In this document: in pieces, positions 14,066-20,390 of the stretch
Layout of the letters: each line of letters begins with the position of its first letter
Numbering within the stretch: position 1 is the stretch's first letter
DNA from: Paenibacillus sp. JCM 10914
Lineage (GTDB): Bacteria > Bacillota > Bacilli > Paenibacillales > Paenibacillaceae
Length of the DNA: 41,291 nt
NCBI RefSeq assembly: GCF_001315105.1
Contig: NZ_BAZR01000041.1
Coordinates: 1-41,291 of the forward strand
Direction: 5' to 3'
Made by a program: the position numbers and the translations under genes
Notes under the pieces: model-generated
The model's database searches: none
What the model was told of the DNA's origin: nothing
Seen by the model: only the letters and a program-made list of their open reading frames with translations

Positions 14066-14299
14066 ATGACCAAAGCAATTTTAACAAGTACAGGAGCCAA
14101 TCGTATTAAAACAGAGCTAGAACACATTAAAAGTTTCCATGTTGAGCGATGTGCTCGCCGGGTAGAAGAAGAACGAAAAAATGGGAGCACCCGATCCATT
14201 CGAGACGCCTTAGACGAACAGGAATTTTTTCAAAGAAGAATAGTCTATCTTGAAAACTTGCTCTCATCTGCAAAAATTTTGGAGGGTAGATATGAATAA
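14066..14299 (+). CDS. GreA N-terminal-like coiled-coil protein
   Basis: A 77-residue protein resembling the N-terminal coiled-coil domain of the transcription factor GreA: LTSTGANRIKTELEHIKSF matches the start of helix 1, and EQEFFQRRIVYLENLLSSAK the return helix and its end. The GreA C-terminal FKBP-like domain is absent. The coiled-coil tip, where GreA has an acidic Asp/Glu pair in a DLSEN-type motif, is here shorter by about three residues and reads NGSTRSIRD, without that motif. It might enter the RNA polymerase secondary channel without stimulating RNA cleavage, like Gfh-type inhibitors. This is inference from sequence pattern; a generic coiled coil is the alternative. ATG 14066 is preferred over 14036; its 3' end overlaps the next gene by eight bases. 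Confidence 0.6.
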   Translation: MTKAILTSTGANRIKTELEHIKSFHVERCARRVEEERKNGSTRSIRDALDEQEFFQRRIVYLENLLSSAKILEGRYE

Positions 14300-14537
14300 T
14301 CAAGATGCATCAAAGGAAGAAGTGCATTACCAACTATATAAATTGCTGGCGTACGCAATACAGGAGCTTAGTTACTTTGCAAGCGACGAAAGAATGCAGG
14401 AGGCATTGGACTTACCTAGACCTCTCAGCACAATCACCAACCGGGCCCAGATGGCTGTAAATCGGTTGCATGACCAGAATCCGCATTTCTTCTCAGGCTA
14501 TATCAAATACAACAGAAAGGAGGTAACCCATGAATAA
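14292..14537 (+). CDS. Hypothetical protein
   Basis: An 81-residue protein with ATG 14292 behind TTTGGAGGGTAG, overlapping the GreA-N-like gene end by eight bases. The sequence is helical (LYKLLAYAIQELSYFASDER) with a polar C-terminus. No domain is recognised. It overlaps the next gene by eight bases, so three genes are translationally linked here. Confidence 0.55.
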   Translation: MNNQDASKEEVHYQLYKLLAYAIQELSYFASDERMQEALDLPRPLSTITNRAQMAVNRLHDQNPHFFSGYIKYNRKEVTHE

Positions 14538-14949
14538 CCAAGTAAAGCATGAACTCAAGATTCTACCGGAATACTTTCAAGCCGTATGGAACGGAACGAA
14601 GACCTTTGAAGTCCGCAAGAATGATCGTAACTATGCAGTTGGTGACACATTGGTTTTAAAAGAATGGAAGCCTGAGGACGGATACACAGGCAGCGGACTT
14701 GTTCGCAGGGTATCTTACATGCTGGACGATTCGGAATATGTGAAAGAAGGATTCGTTATTCTGGGCCTTGTTGATTCAGTACCCAACATTAAGCCGGGAG
14801 ATAAGGTCTGGATAATAGATTCCGCAGATTCCTCTTTCTTCGGCAAGGAGGGTATCGTGGAAAGCATCAGCAATACAGACATATTAAGGGCGAGATTGAA
14901 AGGTGTCGTTGGCGATTGGCCTTTGACCAGTTTGGAGGTAGTGGAATGA
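14530..14949 (+). CDS. DUF3850 (ASCH/PUA-like) domain protein
   Basis: A 139-residue protein. Residues 6-82 match the DUF3850 pattern, an ASCH/PUA-like RNA-binding fold: HELKILPEYFQAVWNGTKTF, EVRKNDRNYAVGDTLVLKEW and the closing EGFVILGLV. An added C-terminal segment (about 88-139: KPGDKVWIIDS, GKEGIVESIS, WPLTSLEVV) looks like a small KOW/SH3-like barrel. Two nucleic-acid-type barrels in one small protein suggest an RNA-binding role, with target unknown. The start is ATG 14530 behind AAAGGAGG. Confidence 0.8.
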   Translation: MNNQVKHELKILPEYFQAVWNGTKTFEVRKNDRNYAVGDTLVLKEWKPEDGYTGSGLVRRVSYMLDDSEYVKEGFVILGLVDSVPNIKPGDKVWIIDSADSSFFGKEGIVESISNTDILRARLKGVVGDWPLTSLEVVE

Positions 14950-15485
14950 GTAGAGACTGGCAAAAGGATATCGAGTTTTTGAAGAGTCTTCAATCAGAAT
15001 TAAATAGTCAGGCAAATGATTGTCAGGCAGCACCGCGTTTTTGGGCGGTTGGCGATTATAGATGGGTTGAGTGTTTAGAGGATAACGCAGAAAGACATTA
15101 TGTTTATCTGCCAGATGCCGCAGAATCATATGAAGTAGATTCATACCTTAAAGATATAGAAGAAGATGGGGATTTATCGGGTGAAGAATTACAGGAGTTT
15201 AAGGAGATTGGTTGTCCAGACAGCGCATTAGATTGGATTCAGACTTATCGTGATGAGGATGCATATCTAATACCGACCAGAAAAGAACATTTTATACGTG
15301 AAAACACGATGTTTTTAACCAAAGCAGAAGCCAAACGGCATATTGAACTGAATCATTATCACTATACAAATGAAGCCCATACCTATGCCATGACAGCATG
15401 GAGGGCGCCAGTAGTAGAACGGTTGTTGCAGATCCTTCATGAATTTGAATTTGATTCCCTTTACCCAAAGGAGGAAACCAAATGA
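14946..15485 (+). CDS. Hypothetical protein
   Basis: A 179-residue acidic protein starting at ATG 14946, overlapping the previous stop by four bases (ATGA). It looks alpha/beta, with a helical N-terminus (KDIEFLKSLQSELNSQANDC), a central acidic part (YLKDIEEDGDLSGEELQEF) and a C-terminal His/Tyr-rich helix (RHIELNHYHYTNEAHTYAMT). Proteins of this general make-up are frequent in phages of Bacillota, but I cannot name a function. It is followed immediately by the broken ABA-sandwich gene. Confidence 0.6.
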   Translation: MSRDWQKDIEFLKSLQSELNSQANDCQAAPRFWAVGDYRWVECLEDNAERHYVYLPDAAESYEVDSYLKDIEEDGDLSGEELQEFKEIGCPDSALDWIQTYRDEDAYLIPTRKEHFIRENTMFLTKAEAKRHIELNHYHYTNEAHTYAMTAWRAPVVERLLQILHEFEFDSLYPKEETK

Positions 15486-15838
15486 AACGGGAAGAGATAT
15501 TGCTATGAAGCCGGGGAGAGAATTGGATGCGCTGGTCGAACAGCACTTATTCGGGAAGAAGGTCGAATGGATACAAGACGATATAACCGACCCTTACCCG
15601 AATCGTTCCGGCTGAATATGGATACATCGTAGAAACCTATTCCACCGACATATCCGCAGCATGGGAAGCGGAAGAGAAAATGAACACGGATAAGTTGTTC
15701 TGGAGATATACAAACCATGTTAAAAAAATAATTCTTCTTGATAAGGGAAGTTGCACAGAATACGACATGATGCATGCTTCTCCAGAAATCCGTTGTAAGG
15801 CCTCATTACTGGCAGTATTAGAGGAGGGCGAAGCATGA
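15482..15838 (+). pseudogene. Broken phage ABA-sandwich domain gene
   Basis: ATG 15482 overlaps the previous stop and gives MKREEILL before a TGA. Restoring one G near 15502 continues it as the family start MKREEILAMKPGRELDALV. That second frame stops at TGA 15610-15612, while the original frame resumes at 15611 with EYGYIVETYSTDISAAWEAE, characteristic of the phage ABA-sandwich family, and runs to TGA 15836-15838 through ASPEIRCKASLLAVLEEGEA. Two opposite one-base indels therefore split one gene of about 118 codons. The product is a small phage domain of unknown role. It is either a pseudogene or a sequence error. Confidence 0.7.
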
Positions 15839-16062
15839 TTAACTGGATAAAGTACGATCCAAGCCACACAGATGATATCGAAGAGCAATATTACCTTATC
15901 TTACTTGAACATAAATTGGGATTTGACATGAGATACGCCCATTACGATGCAATACAAAATGTGTTCGAAGTGGAAACGGAATTCGGAAAAGAAGTCTTCA
16001 AAACCCATGTTACACATTACGCTGAGAGGATCAACCTTCCAGGGGAGGAAACAACCGAATGA
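15835..16062 (+). CDS. Hypothetical protein
   Basis: A 75-residue protein with ATG 15835 overlapping the stop of the broken ABA gene, with GAGGAGGGCGA upstream. The pattern MINWIKYDPS, then VFEVETEFGKEVF and VTHYAERINLPGEE recalls small phage proteins of the DUF551 type (WI..YD.., VTHY.EINLP). The role of that family is unknown. Its stop overlaps the next gene by four bases. Confidence 0.6.
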   Translation: MINWIKYDPSHTDDIEEQYYLILLEHKLGFDMRYAHYDAIQNVFEVETEFGKEVFKTHVTHYAERINLPGEETTE

Positions 16063-16223
16063 TAAAAAAGCTTATATGCGCTTTGATCGGTCATAGATGG
16101 ACACAACACACATACGGACAAGGAATAACCTATACGGGGAGACATTGCTGGCGATGTAAAAAAGGATTGCCAGAAAGCGCGCATGGATATGAGGAACTTA
16201 AACGCAGGAAAGGACCATATTAA
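16059..16223 (+). CDS. Small hypothetical protein with CxxC
   Basis: A 54-residue protein from ATG 16059 (ATGA overlap with the previous stop) to TAA 16221-16223. It has one CxxC-like pair (HCWRCKKG) plus an upstream Cys and His (ICALIGHRW), a spacing that could bind one zinc ion. Phages of this group often encode such short Cys/His proteins; the function is unknown. The basic C-terminus (LKRRKGPY) may contact nucleic acid. Confidence 0.55.
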   Translation: MIKKLICALIGHRWTQHTYGQGITYTGRHCWRCKKGLPESAHGYEELKRRKGPY

Positions 16224-16243
16224 CTGGTCAGGGAGGGATAACA

Positions 16244-16456
16244 GTGACACATAACACGGTAACAGCACAATCATATTGGGTATGGACAGATAAAGCGCAA
16301 GAAGAGAATCCGCAGCGCTCCCGGGCTGGTGATCCTATATGGCCCCATTACAAGCATGAAGCTCCTGCTGATTGGCTCGAGCGCGGATTGATATGTGACT
16401 CCAAGGAGTTCGTGAAGGAAGGGCAGACAACCATATTCGATTTTATTGAGGGGTGA
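16244..16456 (+). CDS. Hypothetical protein
   Basis: A 70-residue protein; GTG 16244 is seven bases after GGGAGGGATAACA. It is rich in Trp and Pro (SYWVWTDKAQEENPQRS) and ends in QTTIFDFIEG. No domain is recognised. It is directly in front of the ArpU gene, five bases away. Confidence 0.5.
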   Translation: MTHNTVTAQSYWVWTDKAQEENPQRSRAGDPIWPHYKHEAPADWLERGLICDSKEFVKEGQTTIFDFIEG

Positions 16457-16460
16457 ACCT

Positions 16461-16838
16461 ATGGGGGCGGTGGTACAGATGGAACTCTTTCCAAGCGCTA
16501 CAGCAGACGAAATTAAATATGTACGGCAGCAGCTTAAGAAGTATCCTGACATGTGCCGTACAATCGCTGTGTTAAGCCAGAAGGCGGAACTAAACGACAT
16601 AGAACAAAAGGTACTAACCAAGTACAAGCGCAAGACAGAAGCCTTGGAGACAGCCATACAGTGCATTCTCGATGACGAGATACGAGATATTATGCATTAT
16701 CGATTCATTGAGCATCATGGACGCTGGGCGGCAGTATCTAAGTGGAGCCGCTTTACCGACCGCTCACTTGATCGCAAGGTACGAGAGGGTGTAAAGGCCA
16801 TCGCCGGGACATTGAAGCTTACTCAGGATATAGATTAG
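16461..16838 (+). CDS. arpU: ArpU family late transcription regulator
   Basis: A 125-residue regulator of the ArpU/phage late-control type. ATG 16461 is chosen because GAGGGGTG precedes it; the longer frame to 16446 lacks support. The C-terminal part is sigma-region-4-like: EIRDIMHYRFIEHHGRWAAV, then SRFTDRSLDRKVREGVKAIA, with a helix-turn-helix. In related phages ArpU turns on late genes. Here it is the last gene before the early terminator at 16846, exactly where a late switch gene is expected. Confidence 0.82.
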   Translation: MGAVVQMELFPSATADEIKYVRQQLKKYPDMCRTIAVLSQKAELNDIEQKVLTKYKRKTEALETAIQCILDDEIRDIMHYRFIEHHGRWAAVSKWSRFTDRSLDRKVREGVKAIAGTLKLTQDID

Positions 16839-16845
16839 ACATTTG

Positions 16846-16867
16846 ACCCTCTGTTTAGAGGGTTTTT
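16846..16867 (+). terminator. Terminator after early operon
   Basis: ACCCTC (16846-16851) pairs with GAGGGT (16858-16863) around a 6-base loop, followed by TTTTTA. It lies eight bases after the ArpU stop and ends the early operon. Confidence 0.85.
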
Positions 16868-16900
16868 ATATTGGGAATAATCATAAAGTTTTTAATAAAA

Positions 16901-16931
16901 GGTTGCATTAGGCAACCATTAATGGTATATT
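16901..16931 (+). promoter_or_regulatory. Putative promoter with dyad over -35
   Basis: TTGCAT (16903-16908) and TATATT (16926-16931) are 17 bp apart. A perfect 6-bp dyad GGTTGC/GCAACC (16901-16906 and 16912-16917) covers the -35 box. It directly follows the ArpU gene and its terminator and reads into the gene at 16973. It could be an ArpU-controlled promoter, or repressor-controlled. Confidence 0.45.
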
Positions 16932-16972
16932 TATATCAGAGCAAGAGATTAAACCAAAGGGAGCGAATGAAG

Positions 16973-17359
16973 ATGAAAAACGTCATGGTAAGAGCTTGGG
17001 AGATTGCAAAGGCGGCAGTTACACGTTTCGGCGGTAAAGTAAAAGAATACTTTGCTCAAGCTCTTGCCATGGCTTGGAGAGAAACAAAAGCTCCAGTAAA
17101 AAGAAGTGTGGAATTCGAACTGAAAGCTGATACTCGTAAATACAGAACATGGCTTGCTCAAATCACGGGACCTTGCCAAACGTACAAAATGAAGCGCCAA
17201 TTCTTGAATCATGATCGTAATGACGAATTCGGATACAAAGTATTCATTCTTGAAAATGGCGTTTATGAGTACAACAACGGTCGCCGTGGATTCTTTCAAG
17301 TTGATAATGGTGAAATTCGTGACATCGAACAATCACAAGTGTTGGTCAATGTAATATAA
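16973..17359 (+). CDS. Hypothetical protein
   Basis: A 128-residue protein. ATG 16973 is nine bases after GGGAG; ATG 16967 is too close to it and the frame to 16871 lacks a ribosome binding site. The N-terminal part is an amphipathic helix with repeated Ala and Lys (VRAWEIAKAAVTRFGGKVKE, YFAQALAMAWRETK). The second half is polar alpha/beta (EFGYKVFILENGVYEYNNGR). The combination is common among Bacillota phages, without known function. It is the first gene behind the putative promoter at 16901. Confidence 0.6.
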   Translation: MKNVMVRAWEIAKAAVTRFGGKVKEYFAQALAMAWRETKAPVKRSVEFELKADTRKYRTWLAQITGPCQTYKMKRQFLNHDRNDEFGYKVFILENGVYEYNNGRRGFFQVDNGEIRDIEQSQVLVNVI

Positions 17360-17382
17360 AAAATAAATTGGAGGTTATCACC

Positions 17383-17622
17383 ATGAAAACATTTAGCGAT
17401 CTGAACGAATTCAACTCAACGGTTATTGAATGGGAAGGGAAAACGCTTAAGACCACAAAGGACCCTTATCCTACTGACGAAGGTGAGTTGTACACTGCTC
17501 CTGCTATAGATGCAGAAGGAAATGAATACATACTTACTTGGTCCATCATTGATCCAGAGATTACAGATGAATCGTCTATCTGTGATTGGGATAACCCGGT
17601 AGGTATTACGCTGGTAAAGTAG
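17383..17622 (+). CDS. Hypothetical protein
   Basis: A 79-residue acidic protein with ATG 17383 eight bases after TGGAGG. It looks like a small beta-rich fold (FNSTVIEWEGKTLKTTKD, NEYILTWSIIDPEITD). No domain is recognised. It is co-directional with the helical protein before it, 23 bases apart. Confidence 0.55.
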   Translation: MKTFSDLNEFNSTVIEWEGKTLKTTKDPYPTDEGELYTAPAIDAEGNEYILTWSIIDPEITDESSICDWDNPVGITLVK

Positions 17623-17648
17623 CACCGCCTCTCAATTACGTTGGAGCC

Positions 17649-17825
17649 GTGTGGTTAGCCAATAAACTCGGAAACACCACACGGCAAAACGTAACTAAAA
17701 CAGCGTTAGCAATGCTTAATCCGAAGTATCGCGGGAAAGAAAGCAGATTCCCTCGACCGGATGCATTATTTGAGGGGCGGACGCCAATGTGGTTAAAGAG
17801 TAGGTTTGATGGTGGTGAGGATTAA
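17649..17825 (+). CDS. Small basic protein, uncertain start
   Basis: An open frame with coding character gives NTTRQNVTKTALAMLNPKYR, then FPRPDALFEGRTPMWLKSRF, and ends at TAA 17823-17825, overlapping the next ATG by one base. The only usable start is GTG 17649, without a visible ribosome binding site; the frame stays open upstream to about 17600 and gives more plausible protein there. The true start may be lost to an indel or be non-canonical. The function is unknown; the basic residues suggest nucleic-acid contact. Confidence 0.4.
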   Translation: MWLANKLGNTTRQNVTKTALAMLNPKYRGKESRFPRPDALFEGRTPMWLKSRFDGGED

Positions 17826-18286
17826 TGATCCTGGATCGCCAATGTATTGTGGTTGAATGTGGGAATAAGTTCAAGGGAGGGCCGCGGGCATACTATTGTC
17901 CTGCCTGCCGAGTGATAAGAGCAAGAAATCTCGGAGCCAAACGGCGCGAACGAGAGCGCAAAGGCGATGTACGGAAGCTTGGAAGTATAGACAACTGCGA
18001 GCGTTGTAAAGAGCCGTACACGGTTATAGCAGGCTTACAGCGCTTCTGCCCTGATTGCAAGCCGATCCATACGGCAGAGTATGACCGCAACACGTCCATC
18101 GTCTTTTATCATGACAATAAGGATCGAATAAATCCACCGCGGAAGATAAAACGGCGTAAAAGGCCTAATACCTGTGCTTGGTGTGGCAAAGAGTTTGAAC
18201 CCGTCAACGGCAGCACTACTTGTTCGGACGATTGCAAACGACTAGACAGAAACCGATATATGAGAGAGTACAATAAACGCAAATAA
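17825..18286 (+). CDS. Multi zinc-ribbon protein
   Basis: A 153-residue basic protein with three Cys-pair modules: C7/C12 with YYCPAC (about 24-28), CERC with FCPDC (about 57-78), and CAWC with TCSDDC (about 116-136). Each fits a small zinc knuckle of the sort seen in rubredoxin-like or DUF-type zinc-ribbon phage proteins. The segments in between are Arg/Lys-rich (RARNLGAKRRERERKG, RKIKRRKRPN). A role in nucleic-acid binding is likely but unproven. ATG 17825 overlaps the previous stop by one base, and a strong terminator follows the gene. Confidence 0.75.
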   Translation: MILDRQCIVVECGNKFKGGPRAYYCPACRVIRARNLGAKRRERERKGDVRKLGSIDNCERCKEPYTVIAGLQRFCPDCKPIHTAEYDRNTSIVFYHDNKDRINPPRKIKRRKRPNTCAWCGKEFEPVNGSTTCSDDCKRLDRNRYMREYNKRK

Positions 18287-18289
18287 GAT

Positions 18290-18320
18290 CCTACCAGCGC
18301 ATAGTTGGTAGGTTTTTTTT
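18290..18320 (+). terminator. Strong terminator
   Basis: CCTACCA (18290-18296) pairs with TTGGTAGG (18305-18312), followed by eight T residues. It ends the transcript coming from 16.9 kb and isolates the next 430 bases, which hold no gene. Confidence 0.9.
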
Positions 18321-18374
18321 GTGTCTGTTTTACGTCTGTACCGTGTCGCCATCTTAAAGCGGTAGAGTATTAAA

Positions 18375-18720
18375 GTGGGGATATAGAGCTAAACGCTCGG
18401 GTGTCCCTGCTAACCCTTATCATTGCAGGACTCGGCAGTGCTGTAGGTCATTTGACCGTAGACGTGGATCGTCAAGGGTGCTGTGCGGGGAATGCGGGTA
18501 AGATCACCGCTTTATATTATGGCCTTCATGGTAATAGACAGGTTCGAATCCTGTCAAGGTCTATGCTAACCGGGGCAGCACCGGACACTTACATATGAGT
18601 GAGTATAAAACATATGTATCCTGATTTAACTTAACCGGTCGGCTATCAGGATTAATGGATCGGTATACGGGTGTGGGATATCAAGATAACTATACGGCAC
18701 GGTCTTGGTATCCCAATCAA
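18375..18720 (+). ncRNA. Candidate structured RNA with T-arm-like element
   Basis: There is no convincing protein gene between 18287 and 18755. The segment is packed with stems: GTCCCTGC/GCAGGAC (18403-18431), GACG/CGTC (18461-18473), an enclosing GGTGCTG/CAGCACC (18477-18483 with 18576-18582), GCGG/CCGC (18494-18510), and GGCCTT/AAGGTC (18521-18526 with 18556-18561). The last stem stacks on GACAGG-TTCGAAT-CCTGTC (18537-18555), a perfect tRNA T-arm. Then come three longer hairpins: TACATATG/CATATGTA (18590-18618), ATCCTGAT/ATCAGGAT (18618-18652) and a 12-bp stem with one G-U (18675-18686 with 18703-18714). No D-arm or anticodon arm completes a tRNA. It could be related to large phage ncRNAs such as ROOL or GOLLD. 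The strand is assumed from the neighbours; the start at 18375 is approximate. Confidence 0.5.
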
Positions 18721-18733
18721 TTTTAATTATGAT
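18705..18733 (+). promoter_or_regulatory. Putative promoter for downstream small genes
   Basis: TTGGTA (18705-18710) and TATGAT (18728-18733) are separated by exactly 17 bp. They lie 23 bases before the ATG at 18756. The -35 box overlaps the 3' arm of the 12-bp stem described for the structured region. Confidence 0.5.
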
Positions 18734-18755
18734 ATCATCTGCATGAGGTGATGAA

Positions 18756-18944
18756 ATGAACGGCATAATCCATGTGGTGTATGTGATCGGTGATAACTAT
18801 CACTATGAGCATGAATATGTTGGAGATGACGAGAACACAGCAAAAGAATCCTTGCAAGTAGCTTTGCGTAAATGGGGAGGACAATGCGAAGTTGTTTATG
18901 ATAAATGGAAGTCAGGAAAGAAAGTAAGCTCAGAGATATTTTAA
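18756..18944 (+). CDS. Small hypothetical protein
   Basis: A 62-residue protein with ATG 18756 behind GAGGTGATGAA. It has an alpha/beta look with a His/Tyr-rich start (VVYVIGDNYHYEHEYVGDDE) and a basic end (YDKWKSGKKVSS). No family is recognised. It is a single-gene unit between the putative promoter at 18705 and the terminator at 18950. Confidence 0.55.
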   Translation: MNGIIHVVYVIGDNYHYEHEYVGDDENTAKESLQVALRKWGGQCEVVYDKWKSGKKVSSEIF

Positions 18945-18949
18945 TGATA

Positions 18950-18979
18950 AGTCGCTGATGATAATTCGGCGGCTTTTTT
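18950..18979 (+). terminator. Terminator
   Basis: AGTCGC (18950-18955) pairs with GCGGCT (18969-18974) with one G-U pair, followed by a run of six T. It ends the small gene at 18756. Confidence 0.75.
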
Positions 18980-19032
18980 ATTTGAGTAAATACCAATACG
19001 GTAGACACTGATTAAGAAAGGGTGAGTAAAGA

Positions 19033-19122
19033 ATGAAACTCATTCAATGGTTGGTCAAAGTAACAAAGGGATGGAACGGGCCGCAGAACCGAGATGAACG
19101 CAGACAAATTAATAAACGATGA
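19033..19122 (+). CDS. Small basic peptide gene
   Basis: A 29-codon frame from ATG 19033 to TGA 19120-19122 with AAAGGGTGA eight bases upstream. The product starts with an amphipathic helix (MKLIQWLVKVTKGWNG) and ends strongly basic (RDERRQINKR). Function unknown. It is the first gene after the terminator at 18950, so it needs either read-through or an unseen promoter. Confidence 0.4.
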   Translation: MKLIQWLVKVTKGWNGPQNRDERRQINKR

Positions 19123-19136
19123 AAGGGTGATATCAA

Positions 19137-19487
19137 ATGGAAAAAGTATTAGGCGAGGTCAATTCGATCACTCCGTCAACAACTGCTGTACCGATGCATG
19201 AGACGGAATTGAAGTTGGATTATCTGAGGCAGTTAAGAGAACTGAGAGGACATACAACCCATGAAGGTATAACTGAGAGAATACTAAAAGTATTGGACAG
19301 CATTGAAGACGACTTGGGGATTAATAAAGAAACAGTTGCAGGAAACATCGTGGTTAAACTGTTTGCTGATGTTGATACATCAAAGCTTGAATATGGATTT
19401 AGAAAAGTGAGTGAAAAAACTACTGAACATGCTGAACGACTAGGAAACGCTTTGAGAGATGCAGCAAAAAGGATAAGCGAGTCATGA
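19137..19487 (+). CDS. Hypothetical helical protein
   Basis: A 116-residue protein with ATG 19137 behind AAAGGGTGATATCAA. It is mostly helical (LKLDYLRQLRELRGHTTHEG, ILKVLDSIEDDLGINKETVA, ERLGNALRDAAKRI). No domain is recognised. Its stop overlaps the next gene by four bases. Confidence 0.6.
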   Translation: MEKVLGEVNSITPSTTAVPMHETELKLDYLRQLRELRGHTTHEGITERILKVLDSIEDDLGINKETVAGNIVVKLFADVDTSKLEYGFRKVSEKTTEHAERLGNALRDAAKRISES

Positions 19488-19786
19488 GCATATCAACACA
19501 CTGTAATGCAGGATGTAACCAAGCCTTTACCTTTAATGATTACTCATTCAAACAACTACATGACGGGATAGAAAAGATATACTTCACCTGTCCTCATTGT
19601 GGTCATGAGTACATCGCCTTCTATACAAACGAAGAGATACGCAAGCTTCAGGAGAGAGTGCGGAAGGTACAACGTAGGCTGCTGAGTCCGCATTACGATC
19701 ATGCCGCAGCAGCCAAACAGGAAGCGAAGATCAAGAAGCAAATCAAAGAGAAGATGGATGAGCTTAGGCAGAGAGTGGAGGGATAA
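19484..19786 (+). CDS. Zinc-ribbon plus coiled-coil protein
   Basis: A 100-residue protein. The N-terminal half has C7-x3-C11 and CPHC (36-39), a zinc-ribbon-like pair with aromatic spacing (IYFTCPHCGHEYIAFY). The second half is a basic coiled coil (IRKLQERVRKVQRRLL, KIKKQIKEKMDELRQR). Such ribbons are common in phage proteins that bind nucleic acid. ATG 19484 overlaps the preceding stop. Confidence 0.7.
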   Translation: MSISTHCNAGCNQAFTFNDYSFKQLHDGIEKIYFTCPHCGHEYIAFYTNEEIRKLQERVRKVQRRLLSPHYDHAAAAKQEAKIKKQIKEKMDELRQRVEG

Positions 19787-19791
19787 ACAAG

Positions 19792-20037
19792 ATGGATAAA
19801 AAGAATGATGGCATAAGTGTAACGCTTAGCGTGAACACTGATCTGTTATCACTGAAGCTGAGAGCAATCGCAAAGCATGCAACGGCACTAGCTGACGACT
19901 TAGATAAGATTGACGAGGCGACATGTTCGGAGTGTGGTGGTCCATTGGATGAAATGACTTTATATGCAGAAAAAATATTCGAGCATAAGGAATATGTGTG
20001 TAATCAGTGCGGACATGACATCTTGAAGAATGGATAG
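19792..20037 (+). CDS. Small zinc-ribbon protein
   Basis: An 81-residue protein. CSEC (45-48) and CNQC (about 70-73) define a four-Cys zinc ribbon (ATCSECGGPLDE, YVCNQCGHDIL). The N-terminal half is helical (TDLLSLKLRAIAKHATALAD). The role is unknown. It lies just before the HNH gene next to the packaging genes. Confidence 0.65.
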   Translation: MDKKNDGISVTLSVNTDLLSLKLRAIAKHATALADDLDKIDEATCSECGGPLDEMTLYAEKIFEHKEYVCNQCGHDILKNG

Positions 20038-20043
20038 AGCGTC

Positions 20044-20379
20044 ATGAACGAATACAAAACTCTCGAGCAGAAACGGAAGTTCTATGACGGCAAAGAGTGG
20101 AAGCGTATAAGAGAAGTAGTAAAGGAACGAGACAACTATGAATGCCAAGAGTGCAAGCGTAACGGATCAGTGAGTATCGACACCAATGAGTATAGCGAGA
20201 GAGCGAAGCGCAAGAAGATACAACTGGTAGTCCATCACATCAAGGAGTTAGAACACCATCCAGTGTTAGCACTTGATATAGACAACCTAGAGACGGTGTG
20301 CGTGGCTTGTCATAACAAAGAGCATGGGAGAGCATTCGAACTGAACGTGAACAAGTGGCAAGGAGATGAACGATGGTGA
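20044..20379 (+). CDS. HNH endonuclease near terminase
   Basis: An HNH nuclease of 111 residues. The N-terminus FYDGKEWKRIREVVKERDNY is typical of terminase-linked HNH proteins. C34 and C37 (CQEC) and C86 and C89 (CVAC) make the structural zinc site. The active site shows VVHHI (62-66), Asn81 and His90/His94. In HK97-like and other cos phages such an HNH protein works with terminase on concatemer cutting. It lies two genes before terS, as usual. The start is ATG 20044. Confidence 0.93.
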   Translation: MNEYKTLEQKRKFYDGKEWKRIREVVKERDNYECQECKRNGSVSIDTNEYSERAKRKKIQLVVHHIKELEHHPVLALDIDNLETVCVACHNKEHGRAFELNVNKWQGDERW

Positions 20380-20390
20380 GGGGGGATAAC

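Noticed and set aside
18521..18562. tRNA gene
   Set aside because: The T-arm TTCGAAT is perfect, but no D-arm, anticodon arm or 7-bp acceptor can be placed at tRNA distances; only a 10-base linker separates the acceptor-like strand from the T-arm. It is kept as part of the structured RNA candidate.
18401..18598. 65-codon plus-strand frame in the 18.3-18.75 kb gap
   Set aside because: It crosses all the strong stems, has no ribosome binding site and gives a composition unlike neighbouring proteins.
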